Positions 55,277-64,000 of a stretch of DNA of 64,000 nucleotides are shown piece after piece. Position numbers and translations under genes: made by a program. This stretch comes from Staphylococcus aureus (GTDB lineage: Bacteria > Bacillota > Bacilli > Staphylococcales > Staphylococcaceae), in assembly GCF_001027105.1 (NCBI RefSeq), contig NZ_CP011526.1, positions 1,364,001-1,428,000 of the forward strand. The letters are read 5' to 3'. Within the stretch, counting starts at the first letter, position 1. Every line of letters begins with the position of its first letter. The notes beneath the pieces were generated by a model. The model searched no databases. It was not told where the DNA came from and saw only the letters and a program-made list of their open reading frames with translations.

Positions 55277-58075
55277 CTAGTTATTTTTTAATGCATTTTC
55301 TATAATTTTATTTTGAACAAGTTTATGAATTTCTCCATCGCCTTCAGCTGGAGCAGCCCTTTGAATTCTGCCATGATAACTTAAATCATATTTATCTGCA
55401 ACTAGCACTTTAACATATGGATAGACATATAACCATGCACCTTGATTTTTAGGTTCTTCTTGTACCCATGACACTTCTTCAAGGTTTGGCAATTGTGCTA
55501 GTAATGCTTCAATCTCTTCCTCTGGGAATGGATACAATCTTTCAATCGCAACGAGTAATACTGATTCGTCTGGATTTTTAGCTAATGCTTCTTTTAAATC
55601 AATGAACATTTTACCAGTTGCCAAAATAACTTTTGTAACCTTATCCGCTTGATATGATTCTGTCAAAATTGGCTCAAATCCACCAGAAGTAAATTCATCA
55701 ATTGGTTTTGCAACTGTTTTATTTCTCAGTAAGCTTTTTGGTGACATAACAACCAATGGTCGCATTTGTTCAGAATCTAAACTAGCCGCTTGTGCACGCA
55801 ATAAGTGGAAATAATTACTTGAACTAGATAAGTTGACAACTGTGCAATTATTTTCAGCAGCTAATTGTAAAAATCGCTCTAATCTTGCTGATGAATGTTC
55901 AGGCCCTTGACCCTCATATGCATGAGGTAAGAATAATGTTAATCCTGAACGTTCTCCCCATTTTGAGCGAGAACTGAATAAGAAGTTGTCAAAAATCATT
56001 TGTGACATATTTGCAAAATCACCATATTGTGCTTCCCAAATATTGAAGCTTTTTTTGTTTTCCACATTATAGCCGTATTCAAAACCAACTACTGCTGCTT
56101 CTGAAAGCGGAGAATTGTGTATATCGAATGTCGCTTTTTGATCAGGAACATGATGTAAAGGTGTATATGTTTCACCTGTTTGCTCATCATGTAACACGGC
56201 ATGCCTATGACTGAATGTACCACGTTCACTATCTTGACCAGTTAAGCGAATCGGTGTACCATCTTGTAAAATTGTCGCAAATGCAAGTTGTTCTGCTTGT
56301 GCCCAATCAACTAAACCATCTTCTTTATTAAACGGCTCATGACGCTTCTCAAGAACTTTGTTTAACTTTTTCAAAATGTTAAAGCCATCCGGATATGTTA
56401 ACAATGCATCATTTATTTCTTTCAAGTGATCAAAAGTAAATGATTGTTCGTCTGCTTGTAACGGTAATGCAAGATCTGCAGGCTTTTCCATATCTGGATT
56501 ATCCATTTTATCAGCTTTATTAATTTTATCATGAGCTTGTCTTAGTTCCTTTTGGACTTGTTCTATAAATGAATGCATTTCATCTTCTGAAATGACACCT
56601 TCATTAACAAGCTTTTTACCAAACACATATTCAACAGAGTCATGTTTGCGAATATTCTGATAAGGAACTGGATTAGTAATTGATGGTTCATCCATTTCGT
56701 TATGTCCGAAACGACGATAACCTACTAAATCAATAACGACGTCTTTATGAAACTCTTTTCTAAATTCCATTGCAATATCAATTGCTTCAATAGTAGCTTC
56801 AACGTCATCTGCATTGACATGGAATATTGGCACATCATAACCTTTGGCCACATCTGTAGAATAAGTTGTTGAACGTGCATCAATTGGTTCTGTAGTAAAT
56901 CCAATTCTATTGTTAGTAATAATATGCAATGAACCACCCGTAGAATAGCCTTTCAAGTTTCCTAAGTTCATTGTTTCGAAGTTAATTCCTTGACCAGGAT
57001 AAGCAGCATCGCCATGTATAATAATTGGCATTGCTTTATGATGATCAGTCGTCGGAGCCCCAGCTCGTTGTGTATCATCTTGTGCTGCTCTCGTACGCCC
57101 CTCAACAACAGGTGCAACAATTTCCAAGTGACTTGGATTGTTAGCCAGTGCAATACGCTGCATTGTACCGTATGAATCAGTAGTTTTAATGCCACCAAGG
57201 TGATATTTCACATCACCAGTCCATCCAGCAGTTAACTGCAAGCTACCATCTTCAGGTAAGAATTTCATTGGATCTGTATGCATAAATTCTGAAATCATCA
57301 TTTCGTACGGTTTTTCTAAGACATGCGTTAAAACGTTTAAACGTCCACGGTGAGCCATGCCTATTTGTATATTTTTAATACCTTCTTTCGCAGCAATCGT
57401 AATAGTACGTTGTAACATCGGTACAAGTGCGTCTACCCCTTCAATTGAAAAACGCTTTGCACCAACGAAGTTTTTATGAAGATATTTTTCAAACCCTTCA
57501 ACATACGCTAATTGTTTGAATAGTGCCCTTTTTTCGTTATTATTTAACGTTACTTTATATGGCGTTTCAATTCTTCTTTTTAACCAACCACGTTCGGTAT
57601 TGTTATTAATATGTGTATACTCAAATGCAATTGGTCCTTTGTAACGTTTTTCCATTCTTAAAATTGCTTCATAAGCATTATCATAAATGTCGGCAAAGTG
57701 ATCTGAAACAATTCCTGCTGATATACCTTCCAAAGTCTGTTGATCTAAATCAAAGTCTTCAATCTCTAATTTAGGTACATGTTTCCTTTTTGGAGGATTT
57801 ACAGGATAAATATCGGCTTTAAGATGCCCGTATTGGCGAATATTATCAATTAAACGCATGACACGCTTAATTGTGCCGTCGCTATTTTGACTACTTGTAC
57901 TTTTTAAAGCTGGTACAATTGAGTCATCATTCTTAATTGTGCTGAATAAGACTTGTAAATCTTCTGGTACAGATGATGGATCTTGTAAAAAGTCATCATA
58001 TAGATCTAACATTAGACCTAAATTCGCACCGAAGTTTACAGGAGCCTCTGAAACTTCTTTTCTTTCGTTAGTCAT
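55277..58075 (-). CDS. odhA: 2-oxoglutarate dehydrogenase E1 component
   Basis: Thiamine-diphosphate enzyme decarboxylating 2-oxoglutarate. 932 residues, usual length. TPP/substrate motifs are [25 protein letters not shown] and [10 protein letters not shown]; the C-terminal region has the [20 protein letters not shown] loop. The ATG follows GGAGGGTG. First gene of odhAB; a catabolite-response-like site lies about 20 bases upstream. It is separated from arlRS by the arlS terminator. Confidence 0.96.
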   Translation of the reverse strand: MTNERKEVSEAPVNFGANLGLMLDLYDDFLQDPSSVPEDLQVLFSTIKNDDSIVPALKSTSSQNSDGTIKRVMRLIDNIRQYGHLKADIYPVNPPKRKHVPKLEIEDFDLDQQTLEGISAGIVSDHFADIYDNAYEAILRMEKRYKGPIAFEYTHINNNTERGWLKRRIETPYKVTLNNNEKRALFKQLAYVEGFEKYLHKNFVGAKRFSIEGVDALVPMLQRTITIAAKEGIKNIQIGMAHRGRLNVLTHVLEKPYEMMISEFMHTDPMKFLPEDGSLQLTAGWTGDVKYHLGGIKTTDSYGTMQRIALANNPSHLEIVAPVVEGRTRAAQDDTQRAGAPTTDHHKAMPIIIHGDAAYPGQGINFETMNLGNLKGYSTGGSLHIITNNRIGFTTEPIDARSTTYSTDVAKGYDVPIFHVNADDVEATIEAIDIAMEFRKEFHKDVVIDLVGYRRFGHNEMDEPSITNPVPYQNIRKHDSVEYVFGKKLVNEGVISEDEMHSFIEQVQKELRQAHDKINKADKMDNPDMEKPADLALPLQADEQSFTFDHLKEINDALLTYPDGFNILKKLNKVLEKRHEPFNKEDGLVDWAQAEQLAFATILQDGTPIRLTGQDSERGTFSHRHAVLHDEQTGETYTPLHHVPDQKATFDIHNSPLSEAAVVGFEYGYNVENKKSFNIWEAQYGDFANMSQMIFDNFLFSSRSKWGERSGLTLFLPHAYEGQGPEHSSARLERFLQLAAENNCTVVNLSSSSNYFHLLRAQAASLDSEQMRPLVVMSPKSLLRNKTVAKPIDEFTSGGFEPILTESYQADKVTKVILATGKMFIDLKEALAKNPDESVLLVAIERLYPFPEEEIEALLAQLPNLEEVSWVQEEPKNQGAWLYVYPYVKVLVADKYDLSYHGRIQRAAPAEGDGEIHKLVQNKIIENALKNN

Positions 58076-58095
58076 TTTACACCCTCCACAAAAAT

Positions 58096-58110
58096 GTTGA
58101 AACGCTTACA
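58096..58110 (-). promoter_or_regulatory. Imperfect cre-like site before odhA
   Basis: TTGTAAGCGTTTCAA on the minus strand resembles the CcpA cre consensus but is one base short between the half sites. Repression of the TCA cycle by glucose makes it plausible; it is not proven. Confidence 0.35.
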
Positions 58111-58171
58111 ATGTAATAATATCACTATTTAGTTATTTGTTAAAGTAGATTTACCTATTTATCTGCTAAAA

Positions 58172-58201
58172 AGAAGAATCAACAAAAGCGTTGATTCTTC
58201 T
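58172..58201 (-). terminator. arlRS terminator
   Basis: A perfect 12-bp stem (AGAAGAATCAAC / GTTGATTCTTCT) with a 6-nt loop, followed on the minus strand by a five-T run. Confidence 0.82.
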
Positions 58202-58358
58202 AGGTTTATAGATGTATTTTATTGTAAATTTTGGGAGTACAACAGAAATGATAAAGAACCACTGTTTATTTGTTTTATAGTTGTTCTTATACATTAGTCA
58301 CAGCTAATGTGTACTTAAAAAATTGATCCTATGACTTTGATTGACGTCTCAGTCATGA

Positions 58359-59714
58359 TTAAAATATGATTTTAAACGTTGTTCCTTTGTTAATTTCACT
58401 TTTAATTTTAATCGATCCTCCGTTTAATTGAATGATTTTTTGAGCAATAGATAATCCGAGTCCATTACCGCCTTGACTTCTTGAACGAGATTTATCCACT
58501 CGATAAAAGCGATCAAAAATGAAATCTTGATCTTCCTCTGGAATACCAATTCCATGATCTGTAATTTCAATTATTTTTTGCTTATTTTTTAACCTTGTCT
58601 TAACTTTAATTTTCTTATTCTTCACATCATATTTGATTGCATTATCAATAAAGATTAAAAATAATTGTTCGAATTGATGAGGTTTCATTTTAATTTCTAG
58701 ATTTTTAGATGTCAGATCCGTATCAAATTGATAATCAGGATGCAATTGTTTTAATGAGTGTATTCGCGAGCGAATTTCATCATTAATATGCACGGTCTGT
58801 GCTTCAGAAGAAATGTCATTTACATCTCCTTTAGTCAATTCAAGTAATTCTTCGACTAATTTTATGATACGATTCATTTCTTCAATAGAAATATTTAACG
58901 ATTCTTCTAATACTGCTGGGTCTTTTTTTCCCCATCGCTGAATCAAATTTAAATGACCTTGAATAATTTGTAATGGTGTTCGTAATTCATGTGACGCATC
59001 TTCAACAAATTGTCTTTGTTGATTAAATGATTCTTCAATTTGGCTCATCATCTCATTAAACGTATTTGCTAAATTATCTATTTCTTCATAATTTGTATTT
59101 AATTGCAATTTATTTTGAAAACCATCTCGTCGAATCTCAATCATTTTATTTGATAAACTGACAAGCGGTTTAGTAATTTGTGTTGAAAATACATAACTGA
59201 TTGTGGCAGTTATAATTGTTGCAATCACTCCAAATGCCAGCGCAATGATATACAATGATTTTACGATGTTATCATAATTTTCTAGTGAATGAATTAACAA
59301 GCTATACCCTTTGAAATCTTGCGTTGTAATTGGTTCTTTAATAATTAAATATTCAATGCCTTTATAGCGTTTTTTTATTACGCGGTCAAAATAACGGTGT
59401 TCATAACCTGGTTCAACTCTCACTGTGTTATCATTCGATGTCTCAAATAATTTATTATTATGCTCATCATAAATAATTATCTCTTGAAAATTACCTAAAG
59501 ATGCATTCAAGTCTAATGCAGATATATCTTTAACAGGCTTAGAATGAAATAAATTATTAATATCGCTTGAGCTTCGTTCTGCATCATCAAGCTCACTATT
59601 ATGCAGTGTATCTTTCAAGAAAAAAATAATAATTAAACAAAACAAAAATATCGTGACAAACGTAATCATCGTGGTAACAATAATCCAGTTATTGCGCAAT
59701 TTACGTTTTGTCAT
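58359..59714 (-). CDS. arlS: Sensor histidine kinase ArlS
   Basis: Sensor of the ArlRS system that controls autolysis, adhesion, capsule and agglutination via MgrA and Spx. 451 residues: helix (about 10–33), extracellular sensor loop (34–152), helix (153–176), HAMP, H-box with His242 ([10 protein letters not shown]), N-box [10 protein letters not shown]1 [10 protein letters not shown] and G2 GGNGLGLSI. Its start overlaps the end of arlR by four bases. Confidence 0.96.
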   Translation of the reverse strand: MTKRKLRNNWIIVTTMITFVTIFLFCLIIIFFLKDTLHNSELDDAERSSSDINNLFHSKPVKDISALDLNASLGNFQEIIIYDEHNNKLFETSNDNTVRVEPGYEHRYFDRVIKKRYKGIEYLIIKEPITTQDFKGYSLLIHSLENYDNIVKSLYIIALAFGVIATIITATISYVFSTQITKPLVSLSNKMIEIRRDGFQNKLQLNTNYEEIDNLANTFNEMMSQIEESFNQQRQFVEDASHELRTPLQIIQGHLNLIQRWGKKDPAVLEESLNISIEEMNRIIKLVEELLELTKGDVNDISSEAQTVHINDEIRSRIHSLKQLHPDYQFDTDLTSKNLEIKMKPHQFEQLFLIFIDNAIKYDVKNKKIKVKTRLKNKQKIIEITDHGIGIPEEDQDFIFDRFYRVDKSRSRSQGGNGLGLSIAQKIIQLNGGSIKIKSEINKGTTFKIIF

Positions 59715-60370
59715 CGTATCACATACCCAACGCCACGAACTGTTTCAATCATTTTGTCACGATCGTATGGTTTTAACTTGTTTCGTAAATATCTTATATA
59801 AACATCTACGACATTTGTTTCTACTTCACTATTATAACCCCATACATGATTTAAAATTTGTTCCCGTTGCATAACATGGTTTTTATTTTCAGCTAGAAGA
59901 TATAGTAAATCATACTCTGTTTTTGTTAATTCAATTTCTGCGCCATTTACCGTCACTTTAAAAGCGTTCTTATCAATTGTAATACCGTTGACATCGATAA
60001 TATCCTTTTGTGGCTGACGACGTAAAATTGCACGAATTCTTGCTAAAAGTTCTTCAATATCAAACGGCTTAACTATATAATCGTCTGCACCGTAATCAAG
60101 CCCAGCAACTTTGTCATACGTATCACTTTTCGCTGTAATTATAATGATAGGTGTAGATTGTTGTTGTCTAATTTTGCGACAAATTTCTAAGCCATTAATT
60201 GACGGCAACATTAAATCTAATATGATTAAATCATAGTAATGGCTAAGCGCTTTATCTAAACCGTCTTGTCCATCATACTCTGTGTCCACATTGTAATTTT
60301 CATGTGTGAGTTCCAATTCAAGAAATCTTGCTAAGTTTTGTTCATCTTCTACTATTAAAATTTGCGTCAT
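59711..60370 (-). CDS. arlR: Response regulator ArlR
   Basis: OmpR-family response regulator, 219 residues. Receiver domain with acidic pocket VEDE, phosphorylated Asp52 (IILDLMLPS), Thr in IITAKS and Lys in VKPFD; C-terminal winged helix (about 130–219) with [16 protein letters not shown]. First gene of arlRS; its upstream region has no neighbouring gene for about 570 bases. Confidence 0.96.
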   Translation of the reverse strand: MTQILIVEDEQNLARFLELELTHENYNVDTEYDGQDGLDKALSHYYDLIILDLMLPSINGLEICRKIRQQQSTPIIIITAKSDTYDKVAGLDYGADDYIVKPFDIEELLARIRAILRRQPQKDIIDVNGITIDKNAFKVTVNGAEIELTKTEYDLLYLLAENKNHVMQREQILNHVWGYNSEVETNVVDVYIRYLRNKLKPYDRDKMIETVRGVGYVIR

Positions 60371-60938
60371 TTGTACACCTCATATTACGACTTTTTCTAA
60401 TAAGGTAATATATTTTAAATTTTGTATTTTTCTATACAATAGTTGCTTTTTAAATTAGTTTGTTTACGTTTAAATTTTATCACAAATCAATAACCATGTT
60501 TTAAATTTTTCAAGCTACAATCATTAATTATTTATTAACTCAAATATTTAATAATCAGTTAATGGCATTCTGTTAATTCTGATTGCAGTACTTAAATATA
60601 GAATACTGTAACACAAGGCCTTACCGCAATATTAATTGTTGTCATATACTGACTTTTCACTATTGTAAAATGAATAGTTATTATCTTTATTTTCACAAAA
60701 TGACCGTAGTTTAAACATTTCACACATCATTTCAATGTGCGATTTTGAACTTGGAAGTAACATTTCATAATGTATGAATTCAAAAGGAGTATGTAAACAA
60801 TATAATGTTTAAACCTCATCACTTTTAAATATTCTAATTCTAATGAGAAATACAAATTTTTTTATTTTCTAAAATAGCGTAATCATGCGTTTTATTTACT
60901 ATTCTTAAAAAATATTCAAAAAAAGTTTTAGTTTCTAA
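60371..60938. other. arlRS upstream interval without genes
   Basis: AT-rich region that must contain the arlRS promoter(s). No open frame with a ribosome-binding site and no strong repeat was recognised. Confidence 0.5.
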
Positions 60939-60987
60939 TTGACAATGATTCTCACTAATGTATAATAGTAGTTGAAAATGATTATCA
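60939..60987 (+). promoter_or_regulatory. Fur-controlled promoter of isrR with two Fur boxes
   Basis: TTGACA (60939–60944), 16-bp spacer, TATAAT (60961–60966). One Fur box, TGACAATGATTCTCA (60940–60954), overlaps the -35; the second, TGAAAATGATTATCA (60973–60987), covers the start site. They match the consensus TGATAATGATTATCA at 13 and 14 of 15 positions. Confidence 0.88.
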
Positions 60988-61150
60988 ATACCACATAGAA
61001 CATCCCCCCCACAACGTTTCGTTCTTGTTGGATTGGTCATTTTCAAATATTCCCCTTTTATATGCCCGTAAAAGACAATATACGTTATAACAACGTTTTA
61101 TAAAAGCAGTAAACCCTTACGACACTTTAGGTTTACTGCTTTTGTTTTTT
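60973..61150 (+). ncRNA. isrR: Iron-regulated small RNA IsrR
   Basis: The predicted transcript begins about seven bases after the -10 element and ends at an intrinsic terminator (stem AAAAGCAGTAAACC / GGTTTACTGCTTTT then T-rich), giving about 175 nt. There is no open frame with a ribosome-binding site. It has C-rich stretches typical of staphylococcal regulatory RNAs: seven C at 61004–61010, CCCC at 61052, CCC at 61065 and CCC at 61114. Size, Fur control and position between arlR and the PAP2 gene match IsrR, an sRNA that represses iron-using pathways during iron starvation. Confidence 0.87.
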
Positions 61151-61156
61151 TACTAT

Positions 61157-61771
61157 TTAATTTATTAATTTATTTCTAAGTAATAACGTTGATAAAATAA
61201 TGCAAAATAATCCACCAATAATGCCGGCAATAATATCTGTTGGATAATGTACACCTAGATATACACGTGATATGGAAATCAATAAAATCATAGCTGCACA
61301 TAACCCTATAAGAATACCTTTTGAATTACCTTGATTTAATCGATTTAATAGATAGATACCACTTCCAAAATATGCAGTTGATCCCATAGCATGACCGCTA
61401 GGAAAACTAAATCCTGTTATATCAATTAAACGCAGCAATGTAGGTCTTTCTCTATCGAATATATTTTTTAATGCTGGATTCAAAATTCCAGATAATGCCA
61501 TTGTTAATGCAAAAAATAATGCTTCAATTTTGTGGCGCTTTAACATGAGATATGCCACAAGAAGTAATGAAATACATAACATTGCCCAGACTTCACCTAC
61601 TTTAGTAGCCCCAAGCATGATAGATGTCGTAATAAAGCTCTCTGATGAATATACAAACTCATAAACTTCATTATCAATCCATTTCCCAAGTCTTGATTCG
61701 TGGAAAAACGCGATAATTCCAAAAACCAATGTAAAAACGATGAGCAAAGAGATACGTTTCCATTGACTCAT
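61157..61771 (-). CDS. pgpB: PAP2 superfamily membrane phosphatase
   Basis: Membrane phosphatase of the phosphatidylglycerophosphatase/undecaprenyl-pyrophosphatase type. 204 residues with about six helices. The three PAP2 motifs are visible: KNIFDRERP, FPSGHAMGS and SRVYLGVHYPTD, with catalytic His residues in the second and third. Likely acts on a lipid phosphate at the outer face; exact substrate uncertain. It lies 17 bases downstream of murG on the same strand. Confidence 0.86.
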   Translation of the reverse strand: MSQWKRISLLIVFTLVFGIIAFFHESRLGKWIDNEVYEFVYSSESFITTSIMLGATKVGEVWAMLCISLLLVAYLMLKRHKIEALFFALTMALSGILNPALKNIFDRERPTLLRLIDITGFSFPSGHAMGSTAYFGSGIYLLNRLNQGNSKGILIGLCAAMILLISISRVYLGVHYPTDIIAGIIGGLFCIILSTLLLRNKLIN

Positions 61772-61788
61772 AAAGCATTACCCCCCCA

Positions 61789-62859
61789 TTAATTCAATGC
61801 GTCTTTAATCATCTTATCAAATAAAGCTTCTTTCGTATAACTTTGTTCATACGATTTCATATTATTGATAATTCGAGTTCTTTCCTGTTCCATTTCATTT
61901 AGTTCTTGTAATAAAATTTGTGCTGTTAATTGTTCTTCATCAATCGCTTTAGCATATCCTTTATCAGCAAAATGATTTGCATTGTCAATTTGGTCGCCTC
62001 GGGATTGATCTAAACCTAATGGTACTAATAACATTGGTATACGTAATGTTAAGAACTCATAAATCGCATTTGATCCAGCTCTACTTATTACTGTATCCGT
62101 AATTGCTAATAAATCTGTTAAATCCTCTTTAACAAATTCATATTGTATATATCCTGATTTTTTAACTTGAGCATCTTTTAATCCTTTACCAGTTAAATGT
62201 ATCACTTGATATTGTTGTAATAATGCATCTAAGTTTTCGCGAATAATGCTATTTAATTTTTTACTTCCTAAGCTTCCACCCATAACGAGTAAAACTTTTT
62301 TATTTTCATTAAAGCCTGTTAATTGATAACCATTATGTGCATTACCATTTTTTAAATCTTCTCGAATTGTTGCTCCAATAAAATCAGCTTTCTCTTTAGG
62401 TAAGTAGTTTAGCGTTTCTTCAAATGTTGTATATATTTTCTTGGCAAATTTAAGTGCTATCTTATTCGCTAATCCTGGTGTTAAGTCAGATTCATGAATA
62501 ATAGTTGGTATATTTAATGATTTGGCTGCAATAACAACAGGCACAGATACAAATCCACCTTTTGAAAATAATAGATCAGGTTTTTCTTTTTTCAAAACTT
62601 TACGAGCATCAAGAATACCTTTCAATACTTTAAATACGTCTTTGGCATTTTCTAAAGAAATATATCTTCTTAATTTACCACTCGAAATAGGATAATACTT
62701 AATTTCTGGTAGTTGTGATTCAATCATTTCTCTTTCAATACCATTTTTAGAACCAATATAAAGCGCTTCATAACCTTGTGATAATGCAGTTGGAATTAAA
62801 CTTAAATTTACTGATACGTGTCCAACTGTTCCCCCTCCGGTAAATGCGATTTTCGTCAT
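61789..62859 (-). CDS. murG: UDP-GlcNAc:lipid I N-acetylglucosaminyltransferase MurG
   Basis: Makes lipid II from lipid I at the inner membrane face. 356 residues, GT-B fold: N-terminal glycine loop TGGGTVGHV, second G-loop MGGSLGS, and the UDP-GlcNAc site SRAGSNAIYEFL with LDQSRGDQIDNA. It follows the GNAT gene after 11 bases and precedes the PAP2 gene by 17, forming an apparent operon. Unlike in many bacteria it is not in the dcw cluster, as is normal for staphylococci. Confidence 0.96.
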   Translation of the reverse strand: MTKIAFTGGGTVGHVSVNLSLIPTALSQGYEALYIGSKNGIEREMIESQLPEIKYYPISSGKLRRYISLENAKDVFKVLKGILDARKVLKKEKPDLLFSKGGFVSVPVVIAAKSLNIPTIIHESDLTPGLANKIALKFAKKIYTTFEETLNYLPKEKADFIGATIREDLKNGNAHNGYQLTGFNENKKVLLVMGGSLGSKKLNSIIRENLDALLQQYQVIHLTGKGLKDAQVKKSGYIQYEFVKEDLTDLLAITDTVISRAGSNAIYEFLTLRIPMLLVPLGLDQSRGDQIDNANHFADKGYAKAIDEEQLTAQILLQELNEMEQERTRIINNMKSYEQSYTKEALFDKMIKDALN

Positions 62860-62870
62860 TAATATTACCT

Positions 62871-63380
62871 CTATTCTTTTAAATTTTTATAATATGCATA
62901 AAATGGTTCACCTTTATCATATGGCGGATATTCCATTAATTGTTCACCGACCTTATGAAATCCAAATTTGGCAAATAAACCTTGTGCAGGTTTGTTTAAC
63001 GCAAAGGTGTCCGTTAAAATAACTTCTGCACCACGTGCTTTAACTACATCAATAACATAATTGAATAATTCTGTAGCAGCTCCTTTATATTCTTTCGAAC
63101 CAGTTAATCGATGAATAACAAAGGCGCCTTCTCTATTTACTGGCCAGTCAATGTCATCATACCATTCTGCTTGGTCTTGGTCGACAACAATAAAGCCATA
63201 AATTTTGTCATTTTCCTCTAATACGTACAAATAATCTTTAGCAATATCTTCTTCAAAATGTTCTAAAAGTGGGTACTGATCGTCCCATTGCTCGTTGTCG
63301 TGTTCTTTCATTAATTCTTTTGCTTCTTCTACTAGATTTAAGATTTGATCTAAATCTGACATTTTACCTAGACGGATCAT
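62871..63380 (-). CDS. GNAT family N-acetyltransferase
   Basis: 169 residues with the GNAT fold: IRLGKMSDLDQILNLVEEA start, central strand YGFIVVDQ, acetyl-CoA region FVIHRLTGSKEYKGAATELFNYV and C-terminal NKPAQGLFAKFGF. Substrate unknown. The ATG eight bases after AAGGAG is used; a GTG upstream lies within the ribosome-binding site. First gene of the murG unit. Confidence 0.83.
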   Translation of the reverse strand: MIRLGKMSDLDQILNLVEEAKELMKEHDNEQWDDQYPLLEHFEEDIAKDYLYVLEENDKIYGFIVVDQDQAEWYDDIDWPVNREGAFVIHRLTGSKEYKGAATELFNYVIDVVKARGAEVILTDTFALNKPAQGLFAKFGFHKVGEQLMEYPPYDKGEPFYAYYKNLKE

Positions 63381-63405
63381 GTACGTCACTCCTTATATCA
63401 TTATG

Positions 63406-63432
63406 TTAAACATGTTTTTCAGTACATGTTAA
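63406..63432. promoter_or_regulatory. Inverted repeat upstream of the GNAT–murG unit
   Basis: TTAAACATG and TACATGTTAA form an operator-like inverted repeat about 25 bases before the GNAT start, and a third related TTAACATG lies near 63445. No regulator is identified. The remainder of 63433–63680 shows no gene. Confidence 0.3.
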
Positions 63433-63680
63433 TCTTACACACTATTAACATGCTTTAAACCTTTATTATGAATGAAAAATAGTAATTATCACACTATGGG
63501 ATAAAAATAACCAATAAAAGTATCATATACCAATTAATTGATTGTTAAAACTAGTGAATAATACTATTTAAAAAGTATATGCTCATTGCATATTAAACCA
63601 TGAATTGTTATCAGCGATGATAGAAATTGCGTTATTTACATCATTTGTAAATGTCTAATTTATATCTTTTAGAGTTAGAC

Positions 63681-63740
63681 GTCAATAAAAATAAACACGC
63701 CTCCTAAATTGCTATCTTTGCAAATTTAGGAGGCGTGTCA
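63681..63740 (-). terminator. ctpA terminator
   Basis: A 16-bp stem (ACACGCCTCCTAAATT / AATTTAGGAGGCGTGT) with a 12-nt loop, followed on the minus strand by a TTTATTTTTATT tract. Confidence 0.88.
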
Positions 63741-63779
63741 TTAACATAATAATAATACAATTTTAGTAGTGTGTATCGC

Positions 63780-64000
63780 TTATTTTAAAATATTAATCAA
63801 CTTATCGAGAACATCATCATGTTTATTAGCTTTTTCAACTAATAACTCAGTAAATTTATTATTCGTTTCTTTATTAAATTCACCAGTTACCTCAAGTTTA
63901 TTCGCTTGTTGGAAAGCTTTAACTTGATTTTCTAAAGCTTTATCAAATTGCGTTGATTCATTATCAACTTTATAACCTAAAGCTGATAAACCAATTTTAA
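63780..64000 (-). CDS. ctpA: C-terminal end of carboxy-terminal processing protease CtpA (continues beyond window)
   Basis: Seventy-two codons and a stop are visible, open to the window edge. The sequence (LGYKVDNESTQFDKALENQV, then KAFQQANKLEVTGEFNKETN) is a peptidoglycan-binding type 1 domain, found at the C-terminus of S. aureus CtpA, a membrane- or wall-associated PDZ serine protease. The protease domain itself would lie outside the window, so the name rests on this domain and the neighbourhood. Confidence 0.8.
   Translation of the reverse strand, partial: KIGLSALGYKVDNESTQFDKALENQVKAFQQANKLEVTGEFNKETNNKFTELLVEKANKHDDVLDKLINILK

Noticed and set aside
60840-61046. 68-codon minus-strand frame overlapping the isrR promoter
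   Set aside because: It is antisense to the Fur boxes and the sRNA, its composition is not protein-like, and it has no convincing ribosome-binding site. The sRNA interpretation explains the conserved signals.

Overview
The window is a low-GC Firmicute chromosome segment that I identify as Staphylococcus aureus. The evidence is the species-typical order mprF – msrA/msrR – trp operon – femA/femB – pepF – pst operon – cvfB – lysine (dap) operon – msa/cspA – odhAB – arlRS – murG, together with femAB interpeptide-bridge genes, STAR-type GC-rich repeats and a Fur-box-controlled C-rich sRNA locus between arlR and a PAP2 phosphatase. No tRNA, rRNA, CRISPR array, prophage or resistance island is visible. 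Most of the window is core genome.

Layout. 1–7 kb: 3' part of mprF, msrA (-), msrR, a small tautomerase (-), an SOS-controlled Y-family polymerase with two LexA boxes, tyrA (-). 7–15 kb: an M42 aminopeptidase, then a sigma-A promoter, two tandem T-box leaders and the seven-gene tryptophan operon trpEGDCFBA, closed by a perfect 30-bp inverted repeat. 15–19 kb: femA-femB, a long gene-free gap and a Cof-type HAD phosphatase. 19–31 kb (mostly minus strand): a SWIM zinc-finger protein, a four-gene Opp/Nik-type ABC importer without its binding protein, a small membrane protein, pepF (+), and pstSCAB-phoU preceded by PhoP-box-like repeats. 30.7–31.4 kb: a decayed IS1182-like element carrying nested STAR hairpins. 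31–43 kb: cvfB (-), an ABC-F ATPase, then a promoter, lysine riboswitch and lysC-asd-dapA-dapB-dapD-dapL-alr2-lysA. 43–47 kb: msa and cspA (-), a DUF1033 protein, acylphosphatase, an XpaC/TelA pair. 46.95–47.9 kb: a second decayed copy of the same IS in opposite orientation. 48–58 kb (minus): a BrnQ carrier, a VWA/MoxR-type AAA pair, small unknown genes, a glyoxalase-family protein and odhAB. 58–64 kb: arlRS, the sRNA isrR (+), a PAP2 phosphatase, murG, a GNAT acetyltransferase and the C-terminus of ctpA.

How it works together. Three amino-acid systems show three control logics: tRNA-sensing T-boxes for trp, a lysine riboswitch for the DAP/lysine operon (which also feeds cell-wall synthesis with FemAB and MurG), and PhoP-type repeats for phosphate uptake. 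Cell-envelope functions (mprF, msrR, femAB, DAP pathway, murG, PAP2) recur through the window.

The most unusual observation is cspA. The reading frame is intact but encodes only 34 residues: the start through RNP1 is joined directly to the last 12 residues, so the RNP2 strand and about half of the cold-shock domain are missing. This looks like an in-frame repeat-mediated deletion in the msa/cspA virulence-regulator locus. Other points worth a second look are the two T-boxes with different tRNA discriminator-pairing bases, the two IS remnants collapsed at short direct repeats, an IS-like hairpin apparently serving as the odhAB terminator, and a degenerate second ATPase site in the ABC-F protein. 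I found no wholly new multi-gene system.
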